A stretch of DNA of 64,000 nt, taken from Stenotrophomonas maltophilia. Lineage in GTDB: Bacteria > Pseudomonadota > Gammaproteobacteria > Xanthomonadales > Xanthomonadaceae. The DNA lies in NCBI GenBank assembly GCA_002363385.1, contig DEVL01000003.1:372505-436504 (forward strand). Reading direction: 5' to 3'. The first letter of the stretch is position 1. The number at the start of each line of letters is the position of its first letter. Shown one piece after another: positions 1 to 8,872 of the stretch. A program made the position numbers and the translations under genes. The notes below the pieces were generated by a model. It ran no database searches. It saw nothing but the letters and a program-made list of their open reading frames with translations, and was not told where the DNA came from.

Positions 1-2754
1 CAGGAACAGGCCAAGCAGCGAGATCAGGTTCAACTCGTTGCCGAAGGCCATCAGCGCCAGCAATGCGCCAACGCCGGCCGAGGGCAGCGTGGATAGAATC
101 GCCAGCGGCTGCACGAAGCTCTCGTACAGCACGCCCAGCACCAGATACACCGCCAGCATCGCGCCGAGGATCAGCCACAGCTGGCGCTCGCGCAGCTTTT
201 CGAAGCCACCGGCTTCGCCACTGAGCCGCGCCTGCACATGGGTGGGCAACATGATCCTGGCCATGGCCTGGTCGACCGCTTTCACCGCCTGGTCCAGGGT
301 GACGCCGGGCGCCAGCGCGAACTCGATCCAGACCGAGGCGAACTGCTGGCTGTGATAGATCCGGTCCGGCGCCATGCCGTACTCCCACCGCGCGATGGAC
401 GACAATGGCAGGCGCTGGCCGTCCTTGCCGATCACATGGATCTGCTCCAGCGTGGAGGGATCCTGGGTGTAGCGCGGGTCCAGCTCCATCACCACGCGGT
501 ACTGGTTGAGGGTGTCGTACAGCGTGGCGACCTGGCGCTGGCTGAAGGCGTTGTTGAGCACCGAGGCGATCATGCGCATGTCCACGCCCAGGCGGGCGGC
601 GGCATCGCGGTCGATGTCGAGCACCACCTGGCGCATGCCCTCATCGCCCTTGGACTCTACATCCACCAGCTCGGGCAGGGCACGCAGTGCATCGGCCACC
701 TTGGGCGTCCATTGCCGCAGCGGTTCCAGTTCGCCGGAGAGCAGCTGGAACTCGTACTGGCCGCTGTCGCCGCTGCCTTCCAGTTTGATGTCCTGGTCCA
801 CCCACAGGAACATGCCCCCGCCGGGGATCTTCGGCATGTTGGCGCGCAGGCGGTCGATCACCTGCTGGCTGGAGACCTTGCGCTCGGCCAGCGGCTTCAT
901 CTTGATCATGATGAAGGCGTTGTTGACCCCGCTGCGGCCGCCGATGTAACCGATGATGTCGCTGATCGCGGGGTCTTCCAGCAGCAGTTTGCGGTAGGCC
1001 TCGATCTTGGGCTGCATGACCTGGAACGAGAGGCCGTCGTCGCCGCGCGCGAAGCCACGCAGCTGCGCGGTGTCCTGCTTGGGCACGATGCCTTTGGGCA
1101 CCTGCTGGAACAGCCACACATTCAGCGCGATCACACCGGCGAACAGCAGCAGCGGCAGCGCGAGCCAGCGCAGCATCCTCTGCAGGCTGCCCACATAGGC
1201 ACCGCGCAGGCGCTCGAACAGTGCGGTACCTGCGCGCTGCAGGCCATTGCCCGGGCCCGGCCGTGCCTGCCCGAGCAGGCGTGCGCACAGCATCGGGGTC
1301 AGGCTGAGCGAGACCAGCAGCGAGACGCCCATCGCGGCCACCAGGGTCAGCGAGAACTCGCGGAACAGCTTCTCGACGAAGTCATCCAGGAACAGGATCG
1401 AGATGAACACCACGGCCAGCGCGATGTTCATCGATAGCAGCGTGGCACCGACTTCACCCGCGCCCCGCAGCGCGGCGGTCATTGGCGAGGCGCCTTCTTC
1501 GCGATGGCGGGCGATGTTCTCCAGCACCACGATCGCATCGTCGACCACCAGCACCGCCGCCACGATCAGCGCCATCAGCGAGAGCGTGTTGAGCGAGAAC
1601 CCGAGCAGGGCGATGATCGCCAGCGCGCCCAGCAGCGAGACCGGGATCGCCACCGTCGGCACCAGCGCCGCGCGCCAGTGACCCAGGAAGGCCAGCACCA
1701 CCAGCACCACCAGGGCGATCGCCAGCAACAGCGTCAGCTCGGCCTCGCGCAGGGTGGCGCGGATCACCGGCGAGCGGTCCATCACCACCTGCATGTCGAT
1801 GTTGGCCGGCAGCAGTGCCTGCAGCGTGGCCATCTGCGCCTGGATGGCGTCGACGGTCTCGATGATGTTGGCGTCCGGCTGGCGGCTGACGATCAGCAAC
1901 ACCGCCGGGCGCTCGTTGTGGAAGCCGCTGGCGTAGCGATCCTCGACGCCTTCGCTGATCCCGGCCACATCCTCCAGGTACACCGGGCGGCCGTCGCGCA
2001 TCGCCACGATCAGGCGTCGGTACTCGGCGGCGGTGCGCAACTGCAGCGTGGCTTCCAGCTGCCACTGCTGGGCCTGGCTGGCCACCGTGCCCAGCGGCTT
2101 GAGTGCATTGGCATTGCGAATTGCCGCGGCGATGTCGTCCAGCGCGATGCGGTGATGGTTCAAGGCATTGGGATCGAGCGAAACGCGCACCGCGGGCAGT
2201 GAGCTGCCGCCCACCTGCACCTCGCCGACGCCAGGAATCTGCGCCAGCTTCTGCGCGATCACGGTGGAGGCCACGTCGTAGATCTGGCCCGGCGCGAGGC
2301 TGTCCGAACTCAGCGCCAGCGCCATGATCGGCGCCTGCGAGGGATTCACCTTGCGGTACTGCGGCATGCCCGGCATGCCGCTGGGCAGCTGCGCGCGCGC
2401 GGCATTGATCGCCGCCTGCACATCGCGCGCGGCATCGTCCACGTTGCGGCCGAGCGCGAATGTCAGCTCGACCTGGGTCGAACCCTGGGTGCTGGCCGAG
2501 TCGATCCCGGTCAGCCCCGGGATGGTGCCCAGGGCACGCTCCAGCGGCGTGGCGACGTTGGCCGCCATCGATTCCGGGCTTGCGCCGGGCAGGCTTGCGC
2601 TGACGTTGATCGCCGGGTAATCGACCTGCGGCAAGGGTGCGACCGGCAGCAGGCGCAACCCGAGCAGGCCGGCCAGTACCACCGCCACCGCCAACAGCAC
2701 GGTGGCGACGGGATGCTGCACGAACCAGCCGATCGCCCGCGACAGCGGACTCAC
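1..2754 (-). CDS. mdtC: RND multidrug efflux permease, MdtC/SmeK-like (3' end cut by window)
   Basis: Inner-membrane proton-driven drug pump subunit of the hydrophobe/amphiphile RND family; the last visible gene of an adaptor-permease-permease operon. The reading frame stays open for 918 codons from a GTG at 2754 to the window edge, against about 1030-1050 residues for the family, so roughly 110 or more C-terminal residues are missing. The N-terminus (SPLSRAIGWFVQHPVATVL) is the usual first transmembrane helix. The proton-relay pair VVDDAIVVLENI is at about D405/D406. The GTG overlaps the stop of the upstream permease (GTGA), so translation is probably coupled. In MdtABC and SmeIJK the two permeases form a mixed trimer; that is known of the families, not shown here. 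Confidence 0.9.
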   Translation of the reverse strand, partial: MSPLSRAIGWFVQHPVATVLLAVAVVLAGLLGLRLLPVAPLPQVDYPAINVSASLPGASPESMAANVATPLERALGTIPGLTGIDSASTQGSTQVELTFALGRNVDDAARDVQAAINAARAQLPSGMPGMPQYRKVNPSQAPIMALALSSDSLAPGQIYDVASTVIAQKLAQIPGVGEVQVGGSSLPAVRVSLDPNALNHHRIALDDIAAAIRNANALKPLGTVASQAQQWQLEATLQLRTAAEYRRLIVAMRDGRPVYLEDVAGISEGVEDRYASGFHNERPAVLLIVSRQPDANIIETVDAIQAQMATLQALLPANIDMQVVMDRSPVIRATLREAELTLLLAIALVVLVVLAFLGHWRAALVPTVAIPVSLLGALAIIALLGFSLNTLSLMALIVAAVLVVDDAIVVLENIARHREEGASPMTAALRGAGEVGATLLSMNIALAVVFISILFLDDFVEKLFREFSLTLVAAMGVSLLVSLSLTPMLCARLLGQARPGPGNGLQRAGTALFERLRGAYVGSLQRMLRWLALPLLLFAGVIALNVWLFQQVPKGIVPKQDTAQLRGFARGDDGLSFQVMQPKIEAYRKLLLEDPAISDIIGYIGGRSGVNNAFIMIKMKPLAERKVSSQQVIDRLRANMPKIPGGGMFLWVDQDIKLEGSGDSGQYEFQLLSGELEPLRQWTPKVADALRALPELVDVESKGDEGMRQVVLDIDRDAAARLGVDMRMIASVLNNAFSQRQVATLYDTLNQYRVVMELDPRYTQDPSTLEQIHVIGKDGQRLPLSSIARWEYGMAPDRIYHSQQFASVWIEFALAPGVTLDQAVKAVDQAMARIMLPTHVQARLSGEAGGFEKLRERQLWLILGAMLAVYLVLGVLYESFVQPLAILSTLPSAGVGALLALMAFGNELNLISLLGLFL

Positions 2755-5700
2755 GCCAGCGCCTCGTCTGCCTCGTCGGTCACCGGCGCGGCGCGCTGGC
2801 GGAAGCGGTCGAAGAACAGGTAGATCACCGGCGTGGTGAACAGGGTCAGCACCTGGCTGACGATCAGCCCACCGACCATCACCAGGCCCAACGGCTGGCG
2901 CAGCTCGGCGCCCGAGCCACTGGCGAACATCAGCGGGATCGCGCCGAACAGCGCGGCCAGCGTGGTCATCAGGATCGGGCGGAAGCGCAGCAATGCGGCC
3001 TGATGGATGGCCTGACGCGGCGCCATGCCATGCTCGCGCTCGGCCTCCAGCGCGAAGTCGATCATCATGATCGCGTTCTTCTTGACCAGCCCGATCAGCA
3101 GCACGATGCCGATCACCGCGATCAGGTCCAGGCTGCGTCCGCTGACCAGCAACGCAAGCAACGCCCCCACCGTCGCCGAGGGCAGGGTGGAGAGGATGGT
3201 GATCGGATGGATGAAGCTCTCATAGAGCACGCCCAGCACCAGGTACATCACCACCACCGCGGCCAGCACCAGCCACAAGGTGCTCGACAGCGACGCGCGG
3301 AACGCATCGGCCGCACCCTGCAGGCGCAGCTCCACGCTGGTCGGCAGGCCGATCGCGGCGCGGGCGCCTTCGATGGCCTCCACCGCTTCGCCCAGCGACG
3401 CCTCCGGGGCGAGGTTGAACGAGAACGTCACCGCCGGGAACTGGCCGACATGGTTGATCAGCAGCTGGGCGGGGCGCTGTTCGATCCGCGCGATCCCGCC
3501 CAGCGGCACCTGCCGCCCGTCCGGACCGGTGACATGCAGGCGTGCGATCGCATCCGGGCCGAAGGCCACGTCCGGGCGCGCTTCCAGCACCACGCGGTAC
3601 TGGTTGGCCTGGGTGAAGATGGTGGAGATCTGGCGTTGCCCGAACGCGTCGTACAGCGCATCGGCGATGGCCTCCACGCTGATGCCCAGGCGCGCGGCGG
3701 CGACCCGGTCGATCACCACATGCGCCTGCAGGCCCTGGTTCTGCAGATCGCTGGCGACGTCGGCCAGTGCCGGTGCCTGCTGTAGATGCTCAAGCAGGCG
3801 TGGGGTCCACGTTTCCAGCTGGGCGATGTCCGGGCTGGTCAGGGTGAACTGGTACTGGGTCCGGCTGATCCGGTCCTCGATGCCCAGTTCCTGCACCGGC
3901 TGCAGATACAGCTTGATACCCGGGACATGCGCCACGCGCTGCTGCAGCCGCGCGATGATCGCCTGCGCATCGGCAGCGCGTTGTGCGTGCGGTTTCAACT
4001 CGATCAGCAGCCGCCCGCTGTTGAGCGTGGCGTTGTTGCCGTCCACGCCGATGAACGAGGACAGGCTGGCCACGTCCTCATCCTCCAGCAACGCTGCGGA
4101 CAGCGCCTGCTGGCGCTGCGCCATCGCCTGGAAGGAGATCGACTGCGGCGCCTCGCTGATGCCTTGGATCAGCCCGGCATCCTGTACCGGGAAGAAGCCC
4201 TTGGGCACCCACACGTACAGCAGCGCGGTCAGCACCAGCGTGGCGACGGTGGCGGCCAGCATCAGCGGCTGGCGTTGCAGCACCCAGTGCAGCTGACGAT
4301 CGTAGACCGCTACGACGCGGTCGAACGGGTCACCCTGCTGCACCGATTCCTGCCCATCGGCATCGCGACGGGTCGCATGGCCGGCCTTGAGCAGGCGCGC
4401 GCACATCATCGGCGTCAGCGTCAGCGAGACCAGCAGCGAGATGCCGATCGCCACGGCCAAGGTGATCGCAAACTCGTGGAACAGCTTGCCGACCACGTCG
4501 GCCATGAACAGCAGCGGGATCAGCACCGCGATCAGCGACAGGGTCAGCGAGATCAGCGTGAAGCCGATCTGCCTGGCGCCCTTCAGTGCGGCCTGCATCG
4601 GCGTGGCACCGCGCTCCAGATGACGGGCGATGTTCTCCAGCATCACGATCGCATCGTCCACCACGAAGCCGGTGGCGATGGTCAGCGCCATCAGGGTGAG
4701 ATTGTTGAGCGAGAAGCCGGCCAGCAGCATCACCCCGAAGGTGCCGACCAGCGACAGCGGGACCGCGATGCTGGGAATGATCGTGGCCGGGATGTTGCGC
4801 AGGAACAGGAAGGTGACCATCACCACCAGTGCGATCGCGATCAGCAACTCGTGCTGCACGCCGCGGATGGACGCGCGGATCGATTCGGTGCGATCGCTGA
4901 GGATGGCCACATCCACACCGGCCGGCAGCGAGGCCTGCAGTTGCGGCAGCAGCGCACGCACCTGGTCGACCACGGCGATCACGTTCGCGCCGGGCTGGCG
5001 CTGGATGTTGATCAGCACCGCCGGGGTGGTGCCTGACCACGCGGCCAGCTGGCGGTTCTCGGCGCCATCTTCGATGGTGGCCACATCGCCCAGGCGCAGC
5101 GGTGCGCCGTCCTTCCAGGCCAGGATCAGGGCGCGGTACTCGGCCACCGAGCGCATCTGGTCGTTGGCATCGAGCATGATCGCGCGGGTCGGCCCATCGA
5201 AGCTGCCCTTGGGCATGTTGACGTTGGCCGTGCCGATCGCGGTGCGGATGCTGGCCATGCTCAGCCCGTTGGCGGCCAGCGCGGACGGATTGACCTGGAT
5301 GCGGACCGCCGGGCGCTGCCCGCCGGCCAGGCTGACCAGGCCGACGCCGGGCAGCTGCGAGAGCCGCTGCGCCATGCGCGTATCGACCAGATCGTGCACC
5401 TGTGGCAGCGAGAGGCCCTGCGAGGTCACTGCCAGGGTCAGGATCGGGGTATCGGCCGGATTGACCTTGCGGTACACCGGCGGCACCGGCAGGTCGTCGG
5501 GCAGGAAGCTGTCGGCGGCGTTGATCGCGGCCTGCACTTCCTGCTCGGCCACGCCGAGCGCCACCTCCAGCGAGAACTGCAGGGTGATCACCGACGCGCC
5601 GCCCGAGCTGCTGGACGACATCTGCTTCAGCCCCGGGATCTGGCCCAGCTGCCGTTCCAGCGGCGCGGTGACCGCGCTGGTGGTGACGTCCGGGCTGGCG

Positions 5701-5858
5701 CCGGGGTACAGCGTGGTGATCTGGATGATCGGGTAATCGACCTGCGGCAGCGCCGCGACCGGCAGCAGGCGGTAGGCCATCACGCCGGACAGCAGCAGCG
5801 CCACCATCAGCAGCGTGGTCGCGACCGGGCGCTCGATGAAGGGGCGCGAGAGGTTCAT
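2751..5858 (-). CDS. mdtB: RND multidrug efflux permease, MdtB/SmeJ-like
   Basis: First of two adjacent RND permeases, 1035 residues, full length for the family. It would sit in the inner membrane and export substrates to an outer-membrane TolC-type channel through the adaptor encoded upstream. Visible features are the N-terminal helix (FIERPVATTLLMVALLLSG), the VDYPIIQITTLYPGASPDVT porter-domain start, and the proton-relay motif VVDDAIVMLENIARH with Asp at about 401 and 402. The C-terminal helices include GIVLLIGLVKKNAIMMIDFA. Both ends overlap neighbours by 4 bp (ATGA with the adaptor, GTGA with the second permease), the mark of one translationally coupled operon. No outer-membrane channel gene lies within the visible part of the operon. 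Confidence 0.95.
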   Translation of the reverse strand: MNLSRPFIERPVATTLLMVALLLSGVMAYRLLPVAALPQVDYPIIQITTLYPGASPDVTTSAVTAPLERQLGQIPGLKQMSSSSSGGASVITLQFSLEVALGVAEQEVQAAINAADSFLPDDLPVPPVYRKVNPADTPILTLAVTSQGLSLPQVHDLVDTRMAQRLSQLPGVGLVSLAGGQRPAVRIQVNPSALAANGLSMASIRTAIGTANVNMPKGSFDGPTRAIMLDANDQMRSVAEYRALILAWKDGAPLRLGDVATIEDGAENRQLAAWSGTTPAVLINIQRQPGANVIAVVDQVRALLPQLQASLPAGVDVAILSDRTESIRASIRGVQHELLIAIALVVMVTFLFLRNIPATIIPSIAVPLSLVGTFGVMLLAGFSLNNLTLMALTIATGFVVDDAIVMLENIARHLERGATPMQAALKGARQIGFTLISLTLSLIAVLIPLLFMADVVGKLFHEFAITLAVAIGISLLVSLTLTPMMCARLLKAGHATRRDADGQESVQQGDPFDRVVAVYDRQLHWVLQRQPLMLAATVATLVLTALLYVWVPKGFFPVQDAGLIQGISEAPQSISFQAMAQRQQALSAALLEDEDVASLSSFIGVDGNNATLNSGRLLIELKPHAQRAADAQAIIARLQQRVAHVPGIKLYLQPVQELGIEDRISRTQYQFTLTSPDIAQLETWTPRLLEHLQQAPALADVASDLQNQGLQAHVVIDRVAAARLGISVEAIADALYDAFGQRQISTIFTQANQYRVVLEARPDVAFGPDAIARLHVTGPDGRQVPLGGIARIEQRPAQLLINHVGQFPAVTFSFNLAPEASLGEAVEAIEGARAAIGLPTSVELRLQGAADAFRASLSSTLWLVLAAVVVMYLVLGVLYESFIHPITILSTLPSATVGALLALLVSGRSLDLIAVIGIVLLIGLVKKNAIMMIDFALEAEREHGMAPRQAIHQAALLRFRPILMTTLAALFGAIPLMFASGSGAELRQPLGLVMVGGLIVSQVLTLFTTPVIYLFFDRFRQRAAPVTDEADEALA

Positions 5859-7027
5859 GCGCCGGTCCGCGGCGGGTCCTGCTCCACCACTTCGACCTTG
5901 GCGCCATCGCGCAGCCCGTCGATGCCTTCCACCACCACGCGCTCGCCGGCTTTGAGGCCTTCGCGCACCGAGACGCGTTCGCCATCGGCCGGGCCGAGCA
6001 CCACGGTTCGCAGGGACGAAGTGGCATCGGCCGCAATCACGTAGACGTAGCTGCCCTTGCTGCCGAACTGCACGGCCGCGTTCGGGATGACCACCGCATC
6101 GCTACTGCTGACCTGCAGGCGCACGTTGACGAACTGGTTGGGGAACAACGACTCATCGGCGTTGGCGAACTGCGCGCGCAGCTTGAGCGTGCCGGTGGCG
6201 GTATCGATGCGGTTGTCCAGGCTGGAGAGCACGCCGTCGCCGAGCGCCGTGCGCTCCTCGCGGTCCCAGGCTTCAACGGTCAACTGCGGATTGGCGCGTG
6301 CGGCAGCGACCACCGCCGGCAGGTCCGGCTCGGGCACAGTGAACAGCACGCTGATCGGGGTGGTCTGGGTGATCGTGGCCAGCGGTTCGGTATCGCCACT
6401 GCGCACCAGGTTGCCGACATCCACATTGCGCAGGCCCATGCGCCCGGCCACCGGTGCGGTGATGCGGGTGTACTGCAGCTGCAGGCGTGCTTCATCCACC
6501 GCGGCCTGGTCGGTCTGGCGGCGGCCCTGCAGCTGGCGCACCTTGCTCTGCTGGTCACTCAGGTCCTGCGCGGAGACGAAATGCCTGCTCTGCAGTTCGA
6601 CGAAGCGCTTGAGCTGGCTCTCGGCATTGTCCAGCTCGGCCAGGTTCTGCTGCTGGGTGCCCAGCGCACGCGACAGTTGTACTTGGAACGGACGCGGATC
6701 GATCTCGGCCAGCAGCTCGCCGGCGGTGACGTGCTGACCCTCGGAGAATGCCAACCGAAGCAGTTCGCCATCCACGCGGCTGCGGATACCCACCGTATGC
6801 AGCGGCGTCACCGTACCGAGCGCCTTCAGGCGCACCACCAGGTCTTCCTGCTGGGCGGTGGCCACGCGTACCGGGGTCGGCTGCGGGCCACCGGACGGGC
6901 CGGCGGCAGGCGCGGGCGAGAGCAGCTTCCATGCAGCGATGGCGGCCAGGCCGACAGCGGCAGCGATCAACAGCGGTTTGACCATACGACGGCGAGACGA
7001 CGGGGGCGTTGAAGCGGACATACGCAT
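5855..7027 (-). CDS. mdtA: RND periplasmic adaptor (membrane fusion protein), MdtA/SmeI-like
   Basis: Periplasmic adaptor joining the RND pumps to an outer-membrane channel; 390 residues from the chosen start. An N-terminal membrane anchor (VKPLLIAAAVGLAAIAAW) follows a basic stretch. Then come a lipoyl half-motif (VGIRSRVDGELLRLAFSEGQ), an alpha-helical hairpin with Gln/Leu-rich heptads, the second lipoyl half (YTRITAPVAGRMGLRNVDVG) and beta-barrel strands. The frame is open back to 7168, but the ATG at 7027 has GGAGG nine bases upstream; the extra upstream residues look non-coding (Pro/Arg rich). First gene of the efflux operon. No regulator lies next to it in the window. Confidence 0.92.
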   Translation of the reverse strand: MRMSASTPPSSRRRMVKPLLIAAAVGLAAIAAWKLLSPAPAAGPSGGPQPTPVRVATAQQEDLVVRLKALGTVTPLHTVGIRSRVDGELLRLAFSEGQHVTAGELLAEIDPRPFQVQLSRALGTQQQNLAELDNAESQLKRFVELQSRHFVSAQDLSDQQSKVRQLQGRRQTDQAAVDEARLQLQYTRITAPVAGRMGLRNVDVGNLVRSGDTEPLATITQTTPISVLFTVPEPDLPAVVAAARANPQLTVEAWDREERTALGDGVLSSLDNRIDTATGTLKLRAQFANADESLFPNQFVNVRLQVSSSDAVVIPNAAVQFGSKGSYVYVIAADATSSLRTVVLGPADGERVSVREGLKAGERVVVEGIDGLRDGAKVEVVEQDPPRTGA

Positions 7028-7223
7028 CCTGCGCACCCTCCACCGGAGCAGTGCGTCCATGGGGACCGGCCGACAGCGGCTGGTCAACGGTGAGAGGGTG
7101 TCTGGCGGGGCAGCGGGTGGAACACCGCCGCGTGGCTGGATGCCGTTCGAATGGAACGGGAGCGCCATGATACAGGGCTGGGCCGCTCAAGCTCCCGTGA
7201 CCTTGGTCATGCCCGCGGGTGCG

Positions 7224-7841
7224 TCAATGCACCTCGTCGCGATACACGAACTTCGGCATTTCCCACTTGAAGTGGATCGCCAGCAGGCGGAACAGGAAGC
7301 CGCCGCCCAGGCACCACAGCGTCGCCGCATTGAGCGATACGCCCAGTTCCAGAAGGGTCAGGTAGGCCGCGCCGGTGAGCAGGGTGATCACGGCATACAG
7401 TTCTTTCTGGAAGATCAGCGGGACCTCGTTGCACAGCACATCGCGCAGCACGCCGCCGAACGCACCGGTGAGCATGCCGGCGATCAGGATGATCGGCACC
7501 GTGTGCCCACCCTCGCGCGCGACCGCGCAGCCGATCAGGGTGAACGCGATCAGGCCCAGGCCATCGAGCACCAGGAAGGTACGCCGGAAATGGTGCATCC
7601 AGCGCGCCACCCAGGTCGCGATCAGGGCCGCGCAGATGGTGAAGCCCAGGTATTCCGGATGTTTCACCCAGCCCAGCGGGTAGTGGCCGAGCACGATGTC
7701 GCGCAGCGAGCCGCCACCGAGCGCGGTGACGCAGGCGATGATGACCACGCCGAACAGGTCCATGCGGCGGCGGCCGGCGGACAGGGCGCCGGTCATGGCT
7801 TCGGCCGAGATGGCGATGAGGTAGATCAGGGAGAGCAGCAT
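7224..7841 (-). CDS. TRIC/UPF0126 family membrane protein under glycine riboswitch control
   Basis: A 205-residue polytopic inner-membrane protein with two repeats of a three-helix unit (UPF0126, Pfam name Gly_transporter; structurally TRIC-type cation channels). Each repeat carries the conserved Gly-rich pattern: GGGSLRDIVLGHYPL in the first and GAFGGVLRDVLCNEVPL in the second. GGAG lies seven bases before the ATG at 7841. The mRNA leader holds a tandem glycine riboswitch, the classic genomic reason this family was proposed to move glycine, although structural work on relatives favours cation channels. Single-gene transcription unit; the efflux operon downstream has its own leader. Confidence 0.9.
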   Translation of the reverse strand: MLLSLIYLIAISAEAMTGALSAGRRRMDLFGVVIIACVTALGGGSLRDIVLGHYPLGWVKHPEYLGFTICAALIATWVARWMHHFRRTFLVLDGLGLIAFTLIGCAVAREGGHTVPIILIAGMLTGAFGGVLRDVLCNEVPLIFQKELYAVITLLTGAAYLTLLELGVSLNAATLWCLGGGFLFRLLAIHFKWEMPKFVYRDEVH

Positions 7842-7934
7842 GGGGTGGCTCCGGGAAACACGTCAGGCTGGGGACGGAAACGCGCACGCGTCACGCCAGC
7901 GCTGCTGCACTGTCGTGGGTGGGATTCCGTTGCC

Positions 7935-8120
7935 GCTCCCGCTGTCCTTTTGCCTGAGAGTTCGGTGGCCAAGGCCACGTGCCCCTTCGGCGGGTCATTG
8001 AAGACCTCTCTCCAGATCGGCGTGTCGGATGCATGGTTGGTGGCTGTGCAGCCACCGGCCTGAGCGATTATGGGAGCCTGCGCCTTCGGCGGGCGCCAGC
8101 GCGGCGCCTCTCTCCTGCAT
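7935..8120 (-). promoter_or_regulatory. Tandem glycine riboswitch
   Basis: Read on the minus strand, two glycine aptamers follow each other. Aptamer 1 (about 8120-8040) starts GCAGGAGAGAGGCGCC, contains CCGCCGAAGGCGCAGGC and closes near CGCTCAGGC. Aptamer 2 (about 8017-7935) starts TCTGGAGAGAGGTC, contains CCGCCGAAGGGGCA and ends with the diagnostic CTCTCAGGCAAAAGGACAG. These are the GAGAG-stem, CCGAAGGGGC core and CAGGCAAAAGGAC closing elements of the family. The second aptamer ends about 93 bases before the UPF0126 start codon, leaving room for an expression platform. Tandem aptamers usually act as an ON switch at high glycine; the direction here is not shown by sequence alone. Confidence 0.93.
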
Positions 8121-8171
8121 CCGGGGCGGATTCTAGCAGCCGCCGGGCCCGCGGCGGGGGATAATCCCGGT

Positions 8172-8441
8172 ATGCCCGCTGAGCCCGCCCTCTGGTACCT
8201 GTACCTGCTTGAATGCCGCAACGGCAGCTATTACGCCGGCATCAGCAACGACGTGGACGCGCGGTTCCAGGCGCATCTCGCCGGAAAAGGGGCGAAATAC
8301 ACCCGGGCCAACCCACCGGTGAAGGTGCTGGCGACGCGTGCCTACCCGGACCGGGCAGCGGCGTCGAAGGCCGAGTGGCAGCTCAAGCGGCAACCGCGGG
8401 AGCGCAAGCTGGCATGGCTGGCGCTGCCTGATTCCACGTAG
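8172..8441 (+). CDS. GIY-YIG domain protein (UPF0213/YhbQ family)
   Basis: A stand-alone GIY-YIG nuclease-fold protein of 89 residues. The motif appears as WYLYLLECRNGSYYAGIS (residues 8-25), with Arg31 and a later Glu (KAEWQLK) in the usual places for the fold. The frame is open from 8070, but the upstream part overlaps the riboswitch on the other strand and the family begins a few residues before the first Tyr, so the ATG at 8172 is chosen. Members are linked to DNA repair or nucleic-acid cleavage in a few species; the physiological substrate is not known here. It is transcribed divergently from the UPF0126 gene. Confidence 0.88.
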   Translation: MPAEPALWYLYLLECRNGSYYAGISNDVDARFQAHLAGKGAKYTRANPPVKVLATRAYPDRAAASKAEWQLKRQPRERKLAWLALPDST

Positions 8442-8527
8442 CTCCGCGCGCGGGTTGTTCGGGGCTCCGCTGGCGGCATACCATCGAGCATCGTTCGTTG
8501 ATCCGCTTGCCCAAGCCCTGGAGTGCC

Positions 8528-8872
8528 ATGTCCCGCGATCTGTCGTTGTACCCGGAAGATGAGAATGGGGATGTGCTCTGGAACATGCTGCAGGACGGCG
8601 ACGATCTGACGATTCCGCGCGAGGTGGATTTCGCGCTGATCTTCCCGACCCAGGACGTGGCGATCGCCTTCGCCGTGCACCTGCTCAAGAACGACCAGAA
8701 GGTGTCCTTCGCCGCGTACGAGGGCAACGATGAGTTCCCTTGGCAGGTGGTGGTGCATCCGCTGATGCTGCCGACGCACCAGAACATCTCGGGCTTCGAA
8801 GGTCTGCTGGCCAGCGAGGCGGTCTCCTACAGCGGCCAGGTTGATGGCTGGGGATGCCTGTCGCAGGGGTGA
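8528..8872 (+). CDS. RraB-like ribonuclease E inhibitor domain protein
   Basis: An acidic soluble protein of 114 residues resembling the RraB/DUF1260 family, which in E. coli binds RNase E and dampens mRNA decay. Recognisable stretches are IPREVDFALIFPTQDVAIAF near the N-terminus and a C-terminal region ending in a Gly-rich QVDGWGCLSQG. The ATG at 8528 is preferred over the in-frame start ten codons upstream because MSRDLSLYPEDENGD is a typical opening for the family. Its stop codon abuts the stop of ndh on the opposite strand with no bases between them. Assignment rests on general similarity only. Confidence 0.75.
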   Translation: MSRDLSLYPEDENGDVLWNMLQDGDDLTIPREVDFALIFPTQDVAIAFAVHLLKNDQKVSFAAYEGNDEFPWQVVVHPLMLPTHQNISGFEGLLASEAVSYSGQVDGWGCLSQG

